A stretch of 64,000 nt of DNA from Mesorhizobium escarrei (GTDB lineage: Bacteria; Pseudomonadota; Alphaproteobacteria; Rhizobiales; Rhizobiaceae). The notes beneath the pieces are model-generated. The model ran no database searches. It was given only the letters and a program-made list of their open reading frames with translations, and was not told the origin of the DNA. How positions within the stretch are numbered: the stretch's first letter is position 1; each line of letters opens with the position of its first letter. The stretch is taken from assembly GCF_935825525.1 (NCBI RefSeq), contig NZ_CAKXZT010000117.1, forward strand, positions 54,395-118,394, given 5' to 3'. Positions 53,288-62,979 of the stretch are shown here, piece by piece. Position numbers and translations under genes: made by a program.

Positions 53288-55486
53288 TCAGTTCACGGCG
53301 CTGATGTTGCCCAAGCGTAAAAACAGCGTTTCGCCGGAAGAATCGTCGACGCCGTCATTGTCGGTGGCGACGAAGATATCGCCGTTCCTGTCGATGGTGA
53401 AACCTTCGACCTTGTCGACGACATAGCCGTTGGTGGCTGATTTCAAGTCGCCGATGATGTCGCGCACCAGCGTCTTTTCGACCAACGGCAGGTCGTCGCC
53501 GAGCTTGGCCGGTTTGAAGGCATCGAGCGCCACCGAATAGATGCGCTTCACCTTGGCCAGGTCGCCGATCTGGTTGTCGCGTTCGAGGATGTAGAGCTTG
53601 CCGTCATGCGCGGTGATCTCCGACAGGCCCATCCAGCCAGCGTCGGTCGCTTCGAGCGGGTAGCGCACCGCCGACCATTCCTTGGCCTTGGGCTTGTAGG
53701 CCAAAAGCTTGACCTGGCGCTTGGGGTCGTCGGCCCATTCGCGCTGGACAGCCATCACCAGCGTCAGGTCGTCGCCTCCGCCGACCGCAGTGATGCCTTC
53801 GAGACCGAAGCGGGTCTGGTGGGCGAGCAGTTCCATCGGGAAGCCGATTTCCTGCTTGATCTCGCCCTTGTCGTCGACGCGCAGGATGGCATGGGGGACG
53901 AGCTTTGCCGGATCGCCTTCATTGGCCAGCCAGAAGCCGCCTTCACCGTCGGCGACAAGACCCTCGATGTCGAGCTTCTGCGCAGGATGGCCGCCACGCG
54001 TGACGATGGTTTTTCCAGTGATCAGCGCCGGCGTCTGGGTAGCATCGATCTCGAAGATCGACGGCGCGTTGGCGTAGAACGAGTCCGAGGCAGCGAACAG
54101 CCTGCCGGCAGCATCGCTGGCCGCGAGCGCCGAAAGCGCGCCCCAGCCGAGCGGCGTGCCGTCTGCCGTGGGCTTTGCCGTGATCATCGGGTAAGTGGCG
54201 GAGCCTTCGGAGCGCTCATAAATCATCACGTGCGAGCGGGCGAGCCCGTCCTCGACCAGGTCCGCCTCGTTGGCGGTGACCAGGAGATTGCGCGACGGGA
54301 TCGCGACCAGGCCTTCCGGGCCGATGCCGGACGGCAGGATCTGGACAAACTGAGGCTCCGCACCCGTGTCCTTGTAGACGCCGACAACCGAGCCACGCTC
54401 CGAAGCGACGAACATCAGCCTGTCTTCGCCGAACGTGCCGGTCTCGAGACCTTCCGGCTCGATGCCCTTCTTGTTGCGCTCGTCGGGATAATGGCCGGCA
54501 TTGGCCACCTGGTACTCGAAGGACGGGCCGGATTCGTACAGGACCTCGCCCTTCTTGCTGAAGATGGTGAAGCCGCGCGAGCCACCCTTGTAGTCGCCTT
54601 CGTTGGCGACGACGAGGCGGTCATTGTCGAGCCATTTCACGGCGTCGGGCTCACGCGCGACGTTTTCCATCTTGCCATCGAAGGACAAGGCGCCGTTCTT
54701 CTTGGTGTCGATCTTGTCCAGCGCGACTGAGCCTGCCGAGAAGTGCGTGACGATCGCGCCGGTCTCGGCGTTGACTATGGCAATGTGATTATTTTCCTGC
54801 AGCGTGACCGCTATCTCGCCGGCCTCGTTGAAGGCGACGAATTCCGGCTCCGGATCTTCCCCAGCGACTTCGGCAATGCCCGCCAGGTTGACGGTCTTCA
54901 TCGTCGCGCAATCGGGCTGGCCTTCGGCAAGCGTGAAAATCCTAAGGTCGCCCGCCGGCATCTGCGGAATTTCTCCGTCGTTCAGCTCCTCGTCGCGCTC
55001 GTTCTCGATGGCGATGGCCAGGAACTTGCCGTCCTTGCTGAACGCCAGCGAGTCCGGCTGACCGCCGAGGTCGCAGGTGCTTTCGATTGCCTTTGAGGCG
55101 AGGTCGATGACGGTGAGATTGCCGGAAGGCTTGGCTTTGCTCTGGGACGTGTTGACGCCGGCCAGAACCTTGCCGCCGATGACCACGACCGAGGTTGGCT
55201 CGCCGTCGATCTTGACGATGCCGCCGGCCTTGGGCGACTTGGGATCGGCGATGTCGATGAAGCCGACCGCACCGAGCGGGCTATCGGAATAGACCAGCGT
55301 CATGCCGTCTTCGCTCGCCGTGATGATCTCGGACGAAGTCGGCGTGGTCTTCTCGACATCCGCCGGGAGGTTTCCGGCGACCGCGAAGCTCGCGACCCGG
55401 TTGAACATCATGTCGGCATGGGCCGGCAGCGAAACGGAGGCAGCAAGCGCTGCCGTCAGGACGAAAAGCGCGGAATGGCGGGGCAC
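53288..55486 (-). CDS. esterase-like activity of phytase family protein, exported
   Basis: A 732-residue secreted protein (signal peptide to LPAHA, residue about 24). The N-terminal half is a beta-propeller-like repeat region (for example GAVGFIDIADPKSPKAGGIV), and the C-terminal half has the phytase-like esterase pattern (KLDIEGLVADGEGGFWLANE, then VEGFTIDRNGDIFVATDNDG at the end). It would hydrolyse phosphoesters outside the cytoplasm. Specific activity is unproven. The start is GTG with AGGAG upstream. It is monocistronic. Confidence 0.85.
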   Translation of the reverse strand: MPRHSALFVLTAALAASVSLPAHADMMFNRVASFAVAGNLPADVEKTTPTSSEIITASEDGMTLVYSDSPLGAVGFIDIADPKSPKAGGIVKIDGEPTSVVVIGGKVLAGVNTSQSKAKPSGNLTVIDLASKAIESTCDLGGQPDSLAFSKDGKFLAIAIENERDEELNDGEIPQMPAGDLRIFTLAEGQPDCATMKTVNLAGIAEVAGEDPEPEFVAFNEAGEIAVTLQENNHIAIVNAETGAIVTHFSAGSVALDKIDTKKNGALSFDGKMENVAREPDAVKWLDNDRLVVANEGDYKGGSRGFTIFSKKGEVLYESGPSFEYQVANAGHYPDERNKKGIEPEGLETGTFGEDRLMFVASERGSVVGVYKDTGAEPQFVQILPSGIGPEGLVAIPSRNLLVTANEADLVEDGLARSHVMIYERSEGSATYPMITAKPTADGTPLGWGALSALAASDAAGRLFAASDSFYANAPSIFEIDATQTPALITGKTIVTRGGHPAQKLDIEGLVADGEGGFWLANEGDPAKLVPHAILRVDDKGEIKQEIGFPMELLAHQTRFGLEGITAVGGGDDLTLVMAVQREWADDPKRQVKLLAYKPKAKEWSAVRYPLEATDAGWMGLSEITAHDGKLYILERDNQIGDLAKVKRIYSVALDAFKPAKLGDDLPLVEKTLVRDIIGDLKSATNGYVVDKVEGFTIDRNGDIFVATDNDGVDDSSGETLFLRLGNISAVN

Positions 55487-55691
55487 GGGCGGCGTCTCCT
55501 GTTCGAATGGAAGCCACCTGATTGCGGGAACGACATTTCAAAGCGATGACGGATCGATGACACTTCCGCGACAGGCGGTCAGGGTCCGTCGATATTCACC
55601 TCATGCTGGCCTGCAAATGGCGGCTTTCTGCGGCCGCGATCAGCACCCCCGAGCGCGAGCAGCAAGAAGTTCCAGCCCCGGACCGCATCCC

Positions 55692-56708
55692 CTACTCCGC
55701 CTCGGCCACCATCTGCCGCCCACCAACCCAGTTCTGCCAGGCTCTCTCGTCGCCGTGGAAAACGTTGAGGTCGATGCGCCCCCTCACCCCGTGCGACAGG
55801 CCGGAGCCGGAATACTGCCAGAACACCCATTTGCGGCCGGGATAGACCTTTGAGGGGTGCTGTGCCACCGCGCGCAGCCAGAATGGATAGTCCAGAAATG
55901 CGCCTCTGAGATTGTCGCGGTAGAAATCAGGCGCAGTGTAGATGATGGGCCGCTGGCCGTAGTGGCGCTCGAGCTTGTCCATGAACACCTGCATCTTCTC
56001 CAGCACCTTTTGCCGCGACGGCCGCCGCTTGCAGCTGGATTCGCCGTTCCACTCGACATCGATCACCGGCGGCAGGGCGCCCTCGACCCTCGGCACGTTG
56101 CGGATGAACCAGTCCGCCTGCTCGCCGGCGGTGCGGCACCAGTAGAAGAAATGGTAGGCGCCGCGCTTGAGGCCGGCGGCGTCGGCATTTCGCCAGTTCT
56201 TCCTGAACATAGGGTCGAGATGATCGCCCCCGTCGGTCGCCTTGATATAGGCGAAGTTCGCGCCCTGCGCGCGCAGCTTGCCCCAGTTCACGTTGCCCTG
56301 CCAGCGCGAGACATCGACGCCGTGAACGGCGAGGTGTCTGGGCGAGGCCTTGCCGAAATTGATCGGCTTGGCGTCACGGAAACGATAGCGCTGGACCGGC
56401 TCGGCAAGTATCGGTGCTGCCCGTGCCAGCCGCTTCGGCGCCACCAGGGCAATCGGCTCGACGGGTGGTTCGATGCTTTCGGCAGGCTCCGGAGTGGCCA
56501 TTGCCACAGTCTGCTCCGTCGCCTCCTCCTGCGCGAAGTCGGGTTCGGCATCGGCAGCGCCGACCGACGCCACCGGCGCGGGCGGCCGCACAACCGAGCT
56601 GGTCGTCTCGCTGGACGGCACTTGCAGCGCGTCAACGCCGGACGTGGATGTGCAGCCGGCAAGGCAAAGTGACGCGATCGAGAAGATGACGACGCCTGAT
56701 AACCGCAT
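55692..56708 (-). CDS. GH25 family lysozyme-like lipoprotein
   Basis: A 338-residue predicted lipoprotein (lipobox LAGC, Cys19). A low-complexity Pro/Ala/Glu linker spans about residues 25-105, then a GH25 muramidase domain from about 128. Key residues are Asp132 in GVDVSRWQG and Asp217/Glu219 in VIDVEW, with Pro-rich tail and two cysteines that may pair (YWCRTAG and SSCKRRP). It would cut peptidoglycan from the periplasm. Start ATG at 56708, with the frame open to 56750. Confidence 0.9.
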   Translation of the reverse strand: MRLSGVVIFSIASLCLAGCTSTSGVDALQVPSSETTSSVVRPPAPVASVGAADAEPDFAQEEATEQTVAMATPEPAESIEPPVEPIALVAPKRLARAAPILAEPVQRYRFRDAKPINFGKASPRHLAVHGVDVSRWQGNVNWGKLRAQGANFAYIKATDGGDHLDPMFRKNWRNADAAGLKRGAYHFFYWCRTAGEQADWFIRNVPRVEGALPPVIDVEWNGESSCKRRPSRQKVLEKMQVFMDKLERHYGQRPIIYTAPDFYRDNLRGAFLDYPFWLRAVAQHPSKVYPGRKWVFWQYSGSGLSHGVRGRIDLNVFHGDERAWQNWVGGRQMVAEAE

Positions 56709-56935
56709 CTGGACCTGTACGCAGAACACAACAGACCGAGGGCAAGACAACGCCGCCGGACAAACCAGTCCGGATTACTAACGAGAAATTACCAACAAAG
56801 TTTGAATCAAATTGTTAGGGCAGATGGGCTGGGCAAGCAGAATACATGGCAGGCTCGCTTATCACCGTAGCGGTGAGAGCCTGGAAACGCCGCAGAGAGG
56901 GCACGAAGGATCGCCGACACCTGCAGGCCCGCTGC

Positions 56936-57169
56936 CTAGCCGCACAACCACAGCTTGTGGCAGCTCTCGGCTACCATATGAGCGGGCGGGATGGAGCGGT
57001 CCGCGCCGGGGCGATCGGTGACGGGATTGACCCGCGCATCATCATCCCGGCGAACCTTTTCTTCAAGCAGCGAGCGAAGCTCGGCCGGCTGAACGCGGTC
57101 ACGCTCCATCACGAGCTTCACCATCGGATCGCTCAAAAGCTCATCCAGGGTGTTGATTCTGTCGTTCAT
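56936..57169 (-). CDS. small protein of unknown function (77 aa)
   Basis: A 77-residue protein with a helical N-terminal half (MNDRINTLDELLSDPMVKLV, then MERDRVQPAELRSLLEEKVR) and a polar C-terminal half ending ESCHKLWLCG. GGAGGCG lies six bases before the ATG, a good site. The family was not recognised, but the N-terminal helix is typical of small rhizobial hypotheticals. Confidence 0.62.
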   Translation of the reverse strand: MNDRINTLDELLSDPMVKLVMERDRVQPAELRSLLEEKVRRDDDARVNPVTDRPGADRSIPPAHMVAESCHKLWLCG

Positions 57170-57320
57170 CCGTCGCCTCCTCGACCGCCGACCCGCACGT
57201 AATAGATAGGCGGCAATGATGGCTCGCCAATGACGCTTTGCCGGCTATCTCGTGTCCCGGATGAAAAAAATTAGGCGCGCCTTGTGCCTGAGTTCGCCTG
57301 TGCTTCGGTTCGCCTGTGCT

Positions 57321-57734
57321 TCAGTTCGCCCGTGCTTCAATTCGGGGTGGGGCGCCTTCATATTGCGGCAGTCCGTCGTCGAGCTGTACCCAGGGCTGCT
57401 TCGAGGCGGTCCACATATGCATCTGTGGCTTGAACACGGAAGGATCGTCAAGCGAGCCGGAGGTGACGCCGATGATGCCGGCGGAGTCGCGCCGGGAAAA
57501 CATCGTCGTGCCGCAGCTCGGGCAGAAGCCGCGCTTGAGATCGGGCGAGGAATTCACCGTCGCCACCGGCCCGTCGATGGTCACATCGTCGATACGGAAC
57601 AGCACGCGGGCGTTGAAGGCAGCGCCCAGCGCCTTCTGGCAAAGCCGGCAATGGCAGACGCGCTCGTTGATCGGCGCGGCCTCAGTGCGGTAGCGCACCG
57701 CCCCGCACAGGCAGCCACCCTGATATTTCGCCAT
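57321..57734 (-). CDS. GFA family protein (glutathione-dependent formaldehyde-activating domain)
   Basis: A 137-residue zinc protein of the Mss4-like GFA fold. The zinc cysteines are visible: CLCG (Cys8, Cys10), CHCRLC (Cys27, 29, 32) and CPSCG (Cys71, 74). The family name comes from one member. Most members have no established substrate. The start at 57734 (MAKYQGGC) was preferred to the longer open frame, which lacks family sequence. Confidence 0.9.
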   Translation of the reverse strand: MAKYQGGCLCGAVRYRTEAAPINERVCHCRLCQKALGAAFNARVLFRIDDVTIDGPVATVNSSPDLKRGFCPSCGTTMFSRRDSAGIIGVTSGSLDDPSVFKPQMHMWTASKQPWVQLDDGLPQYEGAPPRIEARAN

Positions 57735-57898
57735 TGCCTGAGCCCTCTTTCTGAAGATTGTCGGCAAGGTAGCTGCCGGGATAGGAGCGTCAATTGAAAA
57801 GCCTTGATAGGGCCATCTATGGCTGTGTTGCGGAAATGCCATTGGCCCAACGACGTGTGCCGGGATTACCAAGGCTTATAGCCGGCTTCAGAGAATAA

Positions 57899-57937
57899 GC
57901 CTGTCCGGCCATCTCGCGGGATATGGGCCGGACAGGC
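57899..57937 (-). terminator. terminator hairpin after the 57951 hydrolase gene
   Basis: A perfect 12-bp stem, GCCTGTCCGGCC / GGCCGGACAGGC, with a 15-base loop, lies 14 bases beyond the hydrolase stop codon. On the minus strand it is followed by TTATTCT, a weak U run. Confidence 0.7.
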
Positions 57938-57950
57938 CGTTGTCAGGTGG

Positions 57951-58907
57951 TTATTCCGTTTCGCTGATGACCTCGTCCCAGGTCTTGACCTTGGTCTCGC
58001 CATTGAGGAAGGGCAGCGTGACTGCTGTCAGTTCCGGCGCGAAAAACACGTCGTAGTGGGTGCGGTTCGGCAGGATGGCCAAGCGGTTCTGCGCCAGGTT
58101 CTCGCGCATCCAGCCGGCGTCCTTCAACCCGCCGCCGAGCATCTGATAGAACTTGATCTCATGCTCGGGCCGATACATGTCGCTGTCGCCGAACACTAGC
58201 ATGACAGGCATCTTCAGCTTCGGCACGTCGGCGGAGTAATCATAATCCTTGCGCATGTAGGCGCCGAGCTGATCGAGCAATTTCGGAAAATCCTGCGGGC
58301 GCGGCGCGACCGCCACGTAGGATTTGTACATCGGCGTGTCCTTCATCATGTCGGCCATCGCCGCGCCGACCTGCGCCTGCTGAGTGCGCATGTCGGTATA
58401 GAAGCCGTCCGAGGCATAGCCGGTCGAGACCAGCACCAGCCGGCCCACTGTCTCGGGATGCTGGACGGCCATGCGGAAGGCGACGCCGCCGCCCAGCGAA
58501 TAACCCATGACGTCGACTTTGTCGTAGCCGAGCGCCTTGACGATCGCCGCCATGTCGTCGCCCATCGCCTCCAGGCTCAACGCCCGGTCGCCGAGCGCGG
58601 TGCGGCCGTGACCGTGCAGGTCGACGCCGATGACGGTGCGGTTCTCGGCAAGCTTCGGCAGGATCGGCGCGAACATGTCTGTGGTGCCGAGCCCACCATG
58701 CAGCAGAAGCAGCGGCTCGCCCCGACCAAAGACGGCGTAATAGTAATTCAGGCCGTTGATCGGCAGCAGGCCGGATTTCGCCGGCTTCGGCATTGCTTTC
58801 GTTTCGGAGGTCATGGCGGGCTTTGCCTCCTCGGCTTTGGTGGCCCCCGGCGCGGCGAAGAGCGCTGCGGCCGAGGCGAAAACGGCGAAAATCATCGATC
58901 TGGACAT
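57951..58907 (-). CDS. alpha/beta hydrolase, exported
   Basis: A 318-residue alpha/beta hydrolase with an N-terminal signal (FAVFASAAALFAAPGATKA). The motifs are LLLLHGGLGTTDMF (oxyanion hole), GYSLGGGVAF (nucleophile Ser), FGDSDMYRPEHE (acid) and RTHYDVFF (His), so the triad is complete. The substrate is unknown. GGAG precedes the ATG. The SRPBCC gene lies 26 bases upstream on the same strand, so the two are probably one operon. Confidence 0.88.
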   Translation of the reverse strand: MSRSMIFAVFASAAALFAAPGATKAEEAKPAMTSETKAMPKPAKSGLLPINGLNYYYAVFGRGEPLLLLHGGLGTTDMFAPILPKLAENRTVIGVDLHGHGRTALGDRALSLEAMGDDMAAIVKALGYDKVDVMGYSLGGGVAFRMAVQHPETVGRLVLVSTGYASDGFYTDMRTQQAQVGAAMADMMKDTPMYKSYVAVAPRPQDFPKLLDQLGAYMRKDYDYSADVPKLKMPVMLVFGDSDMYRPEHEIKFYQMLGGGLKDAGWMRENLAQNRLAILPNRTHYDVFFAPELTAVTLPFLNGETKVKTWDEVISETE

Positions 58908-58933
58908 GTCGGTCTCCTTGCGTCCCGCCGATA

Positions 58934-59419
58934 TCAAAGCCGCTTGGCGACATCTTCGAGCTGGTCGGCGCACTGGCCCCAGCCCTCGTGAAAGCCCATC
59001 TTCTCGTGCTGTTCGCGGTCAGTGACCGACCAATGCGCAACCCGGGCGATGTAGCGGGTCTTGCCCTCGCCCTCATCCTCGAAGGTCAGTACGACCGTCA
59101 TGAACGGCTTTTCGGAGGGCTCCCAGGCCTTTGTATAGGCGTCGGTGAGAACGATCTTCCTGCCCGGCACGACTTCGAGGAAGATGCCGGGGTTCGGGAA
59201 TTCGTTGCCGTCGGGTCCGGCCATGACGACCAGGCTGGAGCCGCCGGTGCGCACGTCCATTTCAGCGCGCGGCGTCGTCCAAGGCTTTGGCGCGAACCAT
59301 TGCATCACGAGCTTCGGCTCGGTCCAGCAGCGATAGACGTTCTCGCGCGGCGCATCGATGATGCGGGCAAGAACCAGTTCGCGGTCCGAGCTGGGGGCGA
59401 TATCGAGCTTGGTGGTCAT
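58934..59419 (-). CDS. SRPBCC (AHSA1-like) family protein
   Basis: A 161-residue helix-grip protein of the AHSA1/activator-of-Hsp90-like family: RELVLARIIDAPRENVYRCW, then TEPKLVMQWFAPKPWTTPRA, and FMTVVLTFEDEGEGKTRYIA. Such proteins bind hydrophobic ligands; the ligand is unknown. It starts the two-gene run with the hydrolase. Confidence 0.9.
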   Translation of the reverse strand: MTTKLDIAPSSDRELVLARIIDAPRENVYRCWTEPKLVMQWFAPKPWTTPRAEMDVRTGGSSLVVMAGPDGNEFPNPGIFLEVVPGRKIVLTDAYTKAWEPSEKPFMTVVLTFEDEGEGKTRYIARVAHWSVTDREQHEKMGFHEGWGQCADQLEDVAKRL

Positions 59420-59550
59420 GACGGTCTCCTCACTTGCTTGCTAAAGAGTTGGCTTGAATGCCGGTTCCGTCTCAAGGACGAGCGGGCAACGCGCAGCCCG
59501 ACACGGTCTCGCGAAAAATTTCGCCTGGCCGATTCCGGCGGATGCCGAGC

Positions 59551-59799
59551 TTAGTGCCGCTTGGCTTGCACCAGATAGGCGTCGATCTCGGTCTCGCCGA
59601 GCCACTTCGCCGCTTCCAGCCGGTGCAGGCCTTCAACCAGGATATGGCGCTTGCCGTCGTGGCGCACCTGGATCGGCGTCTTCATGCCGTTTTCCAGAAT
59701 GTCCTCGGCCAGATGCCGGACGGTCTCGGGATGCAGCGTCTTCCTGCGCGCGGTCGGCACGTAGATGTCGTCCACCCTGACCTTTTGCACTCTCAGCAT
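59551..59799 (-). CDS. small ParB-like nuclease domain protein
   Basis: An 82-residue stand-alone ParB N-terminal domain: LRVQKVRVDDIYVPTARRKT, then HPETVRHLAEDILENGMKTP and ILVEGLHRLEAAKWLGETEI. The central ILVEGLHR is a variant of the G(E/D)(R)R box of the ParB/Srx fold. Without the HTH and C-terminal domains of real ParB, it is not a partition protein. A CTP-binding or Srx-like role is possible. GGGAG precedes the ATG. It is divergent from the dimethylformamidase-like operon. Confidence 0.8.
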   Translation of the reverse strand: MLRVQKVRVDDIYVPTARRKTLHPETVRHLAEDILENGMKTPIQVRHDGKRHILVEGLHRLEAAKWLGETEIDAYLVQAKRH

Positions 59800-59943
59800 G
59801 TCGGCTCCCGTGGCGGAAAAGGCCGCCTTTTGTGAGATAGTCGGTTTGACAGGCAAGGCCAAGGCCGGCCGTCAGCTATCGCTGGCCTGATCGTTTCCGA
59901 TTGACGCTTGCCGAGCAGATGGCCGAAATGGCGATCTTCGATC

Positions 59944-61596
59944 ATGCCGGTATTCATGACTGACTTGCCGACCGAATTCCCCGATTTCGGACTGACGCCC
60001 CACCAGCGCCGGCAAGCGGTGCGCGGCCACTACTGGGAATGGCCGGGCATGGACGGCAAATGCGGCGAGATCTGGTGCTACAGCAACCGTTTCTCATACC
60101 GTCGGGGCGAGACGGTGGTGCTGCATGTCAGCTCGACAGCCTCCAGCTTCAGCATGTCGATCGTCCGCGACGGCGGCGCCGAGACGCAGCTGTTCGAGAA
60201 GGCTGGGATCGCGGCACGCTGGCAGCATACACCCGACCAATGTTCGGTCGTGGGCTGCGGCTGGGACGCGTCGTTTGAATTCCGCGTCGGCGACGACTGG
60301 CCGTCCGGGGCCTACCGCGTCACGCTGACGGCGGATGGCCGCGACGGCAAGCCGATCCGCTGCCATCATCTTTTCATCGTTAGCCCCCAGCCCGGCAAGA
60401 AACGCGGTCGTGTACTGCAGGTTGCAGCCAGCGGCACCTGGCTTGCCTACAACACCTGGGGCGGCTCCAACCACTACGAAGGCATCACCGGCCCGAACCG
60501 CGACCAGTATGCCCCAATGGTGTCGACGCAGCGGCCATGGTGCCGCGGCTTTGTTGTTCTGCCGAAGGAGGCGCCGCGCGTGCCGCTCGAGGTCGCCGTG
60601 CCGCCGAAGACCGTGCCGCGCTATCCACATATGGAATGGGCCTTCGCCACCGGCCATTCGAAGAAATATGCCTCGTCCGGCTGGGCAAGCTATGACAGCC
60701 ACTTCTTTCGTTTTGCCGAGCGCGCCGGCTATGCCGTCGACCTCGCCAGCCAGCACGAATTACATTTCTCGCCCGAAATCCTCGACGGCTATGACTGCGT
60801 CGTCTTCGTTGGCCATGACGAATATTGGACCTGGGAGATGCGCGACGCGGTCGACGCCTATATCGAGTGCGGCGGCCACGCGGCACGCTTCGCCGGCAAT
60901 TTCATGTGGCAGACCAGGCTGGAGGACGAGGGCCGCCGGCAGGTCTGCTACAAATACCGTGCCCGAGCCGAGGATCCGGTCTATCGGGGCGGCGACGTGA
61001 CCCGCGCCACCAACTCCTGGGAAGCACCGGAAATCGGCCGGCCGGGTGCGACGACCTTCGGGCTCAATGCGACCAAAGGTCTCTACGCCGGCTGGGGCGG
61101 CTGCGCGCCGCGCGGCGTGCGCGGCTTTCCGGTCTACCGGCCCGACCATTGGGCGTTCGCCGGCACAGGCATCTATTACGGCGACCTGCTCGGCGCCGAC
61201 AGCCATGTCTATGGCTATGAGGTCGACGGGCTCGACCACGAGATCCGCGGCGGACTGCCCTACCCGACGCCCGACAGCGGCGCACCGGATGGGCTGCAAA
61301 TTCTCGCCGTCGGCATGGCTGCCCAAGTCGAGGAGAGCGCCGATATCGCGTTCGAAGACCAGTTCCTCGGCGACGAGGACGGACGCTTCACCGCCGAAAC
61401 GCTGTTTGGCGAGGCGAGCGAAGCCAATCTCGACAAGGTCAAGCGCGGCAACGGCATGATCGTCAATTTCCCGCGCGGCAAGGGCGAGGTGTTCCACGCC
61501 GGAAGCTGCGAATGGGTCGCCGGCCTGCTAAGGCAGGACGCAATGGTCGAGCGCGTCGCCAAAAATGTTCTCGACCGCTATCTCGGAAAGTCCTGA
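59944..61596 (+). CDS. N,N-dimethylformamidase large-subunit-like protein
   Basis: A 550-residue protein resembling the large (beta) subunit of N,N-dimethylformamidase, a metal-dependent amidohydrolase: AASGTWLAYNTWGGSNHYEG, RAGYAVDLASQHELHFSPEI then GYDCVVFVGHDEYWTWEMRD. The real enzyme also has a small subunit, which is not visible here. The start is ATG 59944 or 59956 without strong site. The gene is followed one base later by an aminotransferase and then a BKACE gene, so the three form an operon and act on a probable amide or amino compound. Confidence 0.83.
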   Translation: MPVFMTDLPTEFPDFGLTPHQRRQAVRGHYWEWPGMDGKCGEIWCYSNRFSYRRGETVVLHVSSTASSFSMSIVRDGGAETQLFEKAGIAARWQHTPDQCSVVGCGWDASFEFRVGDDWPSGAYRVTLTADGRDGKPIRCHHLFIVSPQPGKKRGRVLQVAASGTWLAYNTWGGSNHYEGITGPNRDQYAPMVSTQRPWCRGFVVLPKEAPRVPLEVAVPPKTVPRYPHMEWAFATGHSKKYASSGWASYDSHFFRFAERAGYAVDLASQHELHFSPEILDGYDCVVFVGHDEYWTWEMRDAVDAYIECGGHAARFAGNFMWQTRLEDEGRRQVCYKYRARAEDPVYRGGDVTRATNSWEAPEIGRPGATTFGLNATKGLYAGWGGCAPRGVRGFPVYRPDHWAFAGTGIYYGDLLGADSHVYGYEVDGLDHEIRGGLPYPTPDSGAPDGLQILAVGMAAQVEESADIAFEDQFLGDEDGRFTAETLFGEASEANLDKVKRGNGMIVNFPRGKGEVFHAGSCEWVAGLLRQDAMVERVAKNVLDRYLGKS

Positions 61597-61597
61597 C

Positions 61598-62977
61598 ATG
61601 CTGAAGTCCCAGACCCCTGCCCCGGACACCGAGACGCGCCTGCCGTCGAATCTGTTCTATCTGTCCAGCCTGCGCCGGCCGCTTGTCGACCGCGCCGAAG
61701 GCATCTACATCTGGACGCAGGACGGCCGCCGCTTCATCGACGGGTCGAGCGGACCGATGGTGGCCAATATCGGTCATTCCAACCGCAACGTGCTCGATGC
61801 GATGAAGCAGCAGATGGACCGCGCCACCTTCGCCTACCGGCTGCATTTCGAGAACGAGCCGGCCGAGGACCTGGCACGGGAACTGGCCGCCAAACTCCCC
61901 GAAGGCATGGACCGGATCTTCTTTGTCTCGGGCGGTTCGGAAGCGACGGAATCCTGCATCAAGCTTGCCCGGCAGTGGGCAGTGGCGACAGGCCAGCCCA
62001 GCCGCTGGAAGGTGATCACCCGCTTTCCCTCCTATCATGGCGGCACGCTTGGTTCGCTGTCCGTCACCGGCGACGATGCGCTGGCCGAAACTTTTGCGCC
62101 GATGATGCAGGTCATGCCGACGGTGCCGGCGCCGGCCGCCTGGCGCGACCGCGATAATTTCTCGATGGAACAGCGCGGCATCCGCTACGCCGACATGGTG
62201 GAGGAGAAAATCCTCGCCGAGGGACCGGAAAGCGTGCTCGCCTTCATCATGGAGCCGGTCGGCGGCGCTGCCACCGCGGCGCTGGTGGCGCCGGACAGCT
62301 ATTATCCGCGCATCCGCGAAATCTGCGACCGCTACGGCATCCTGCTCATCCACGACGAAGTGATGAGTGGTGCAGGCCGCACCGGCAAATTCCTCGGCGG
62401 CGACCATTTTGACTGCAAGCCCGACATTGTCGCGCTGTCGAAGGGACTGGGCTCGGGCTATGCGCCGCTCGGCGCGCTGGCGGCACCACTGCGGCTGGTG
62501 CAGCCGTTGCTCGCCTCCGGCGGCTTCCAGCATGGCCATACCTATGCCGGCAATCCGCTCGCCTGCGCCGCCGGGCTCGCCGTGCTTGGCGAAATGGATC
62601 GTCTCGGCCTCGTCGCCAATGCGGCTGACATGGGCGATCTTTTGATGGCCGAGTTGAAGGGCTTGGCCAAGCGGTTTCCGTTTATCGCCGACGTGCGCGG
62701 CAAGGGCCTGCTCCTCGGTGCCGAGATGGTCGCCGATCTCGAAACGCTGAGGCCTATCGCGCCGGCGAAGAAAGCCACCCAGCGCTTGCTCGACCTCGCC
62801 TATGAGCGCGGCCTGATCATCTATGGGCGAAAGGTCAAGGGTGGCGTCGACGGCGACAACTTCATGGTGGCGCCGCCGATGATCGTCACCAAGGAACAGG
62901 TCGGCGAGATCGTCGCCATCATCGGCGACTCGCTGCAGGTGCTGGCCGGCGAGCTCGACCTGCCGGTCGAAGGCTGA
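61598..62977 (+). CDS. class III PLP-dependent aminotransferase
   Basis: A 459-residue fold-type I class III aminotransferase. Visible are SGGSEATESCIKLARQ, ILLIHDEVMSGAGRTGKF (Asp253, which contacts the pyridine nitrogen) and the PLP lysine Lys282 in ALSKGLGSGY. Members use omega-amino acids or amines with pyruvate or 2-oxoglutarate. The start lies one base after the preceding stop. The downstream BKACE gene begins two bases after its stop. Confidence 0.93.
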   Translation: MLKSQTPAPDTETRLPSNLFYLSSLRRPLVDRAEGIYIWTQDGRRFIDGSSGPMVANIGHSNRNVLDAMKQQMDRATFAYRLHFENEPAEDLARELAAKLPEGMDRIFFVSGGSEATESCIKLARQWAVATGQPSRWKVITRFPSYHGGTLGSLSVTGDDALAETFAPMMQVMPTVPAPAAWRDRDNFSMEQRGIRYADMVEEKILAEGPESVLAFIMEPVGGAATAALVAPDSYYPRIREICDRYGILLIHDEVMSGAGRTGKFLGGDHFDCKPDIVALSKGLGSGYAPLGALAAPLRLVQPLLASGGFQHGHTYAGNPLACAAGLAVLGEMDRLGLVANAADMGDLLMAELKGLAKRFPFIADVRGKGLLLGAEMVADLETLRPIAPAKKATQRLLDLAYERGLIIYGRKVKGGVDGDNFMVAPPMIVTKEQVGEIVAIIGDSLQVLAGELDLPVEG

Positions 62978-62979
62978 AA

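Noticed and set aside
59551..59799. Chromosome partition gene parB
   Set aside because: Only the 80-residue N-terminal domain is present, with no HTH or dimerisation domain, no parA neighbour and no parS-like palindrome seen.
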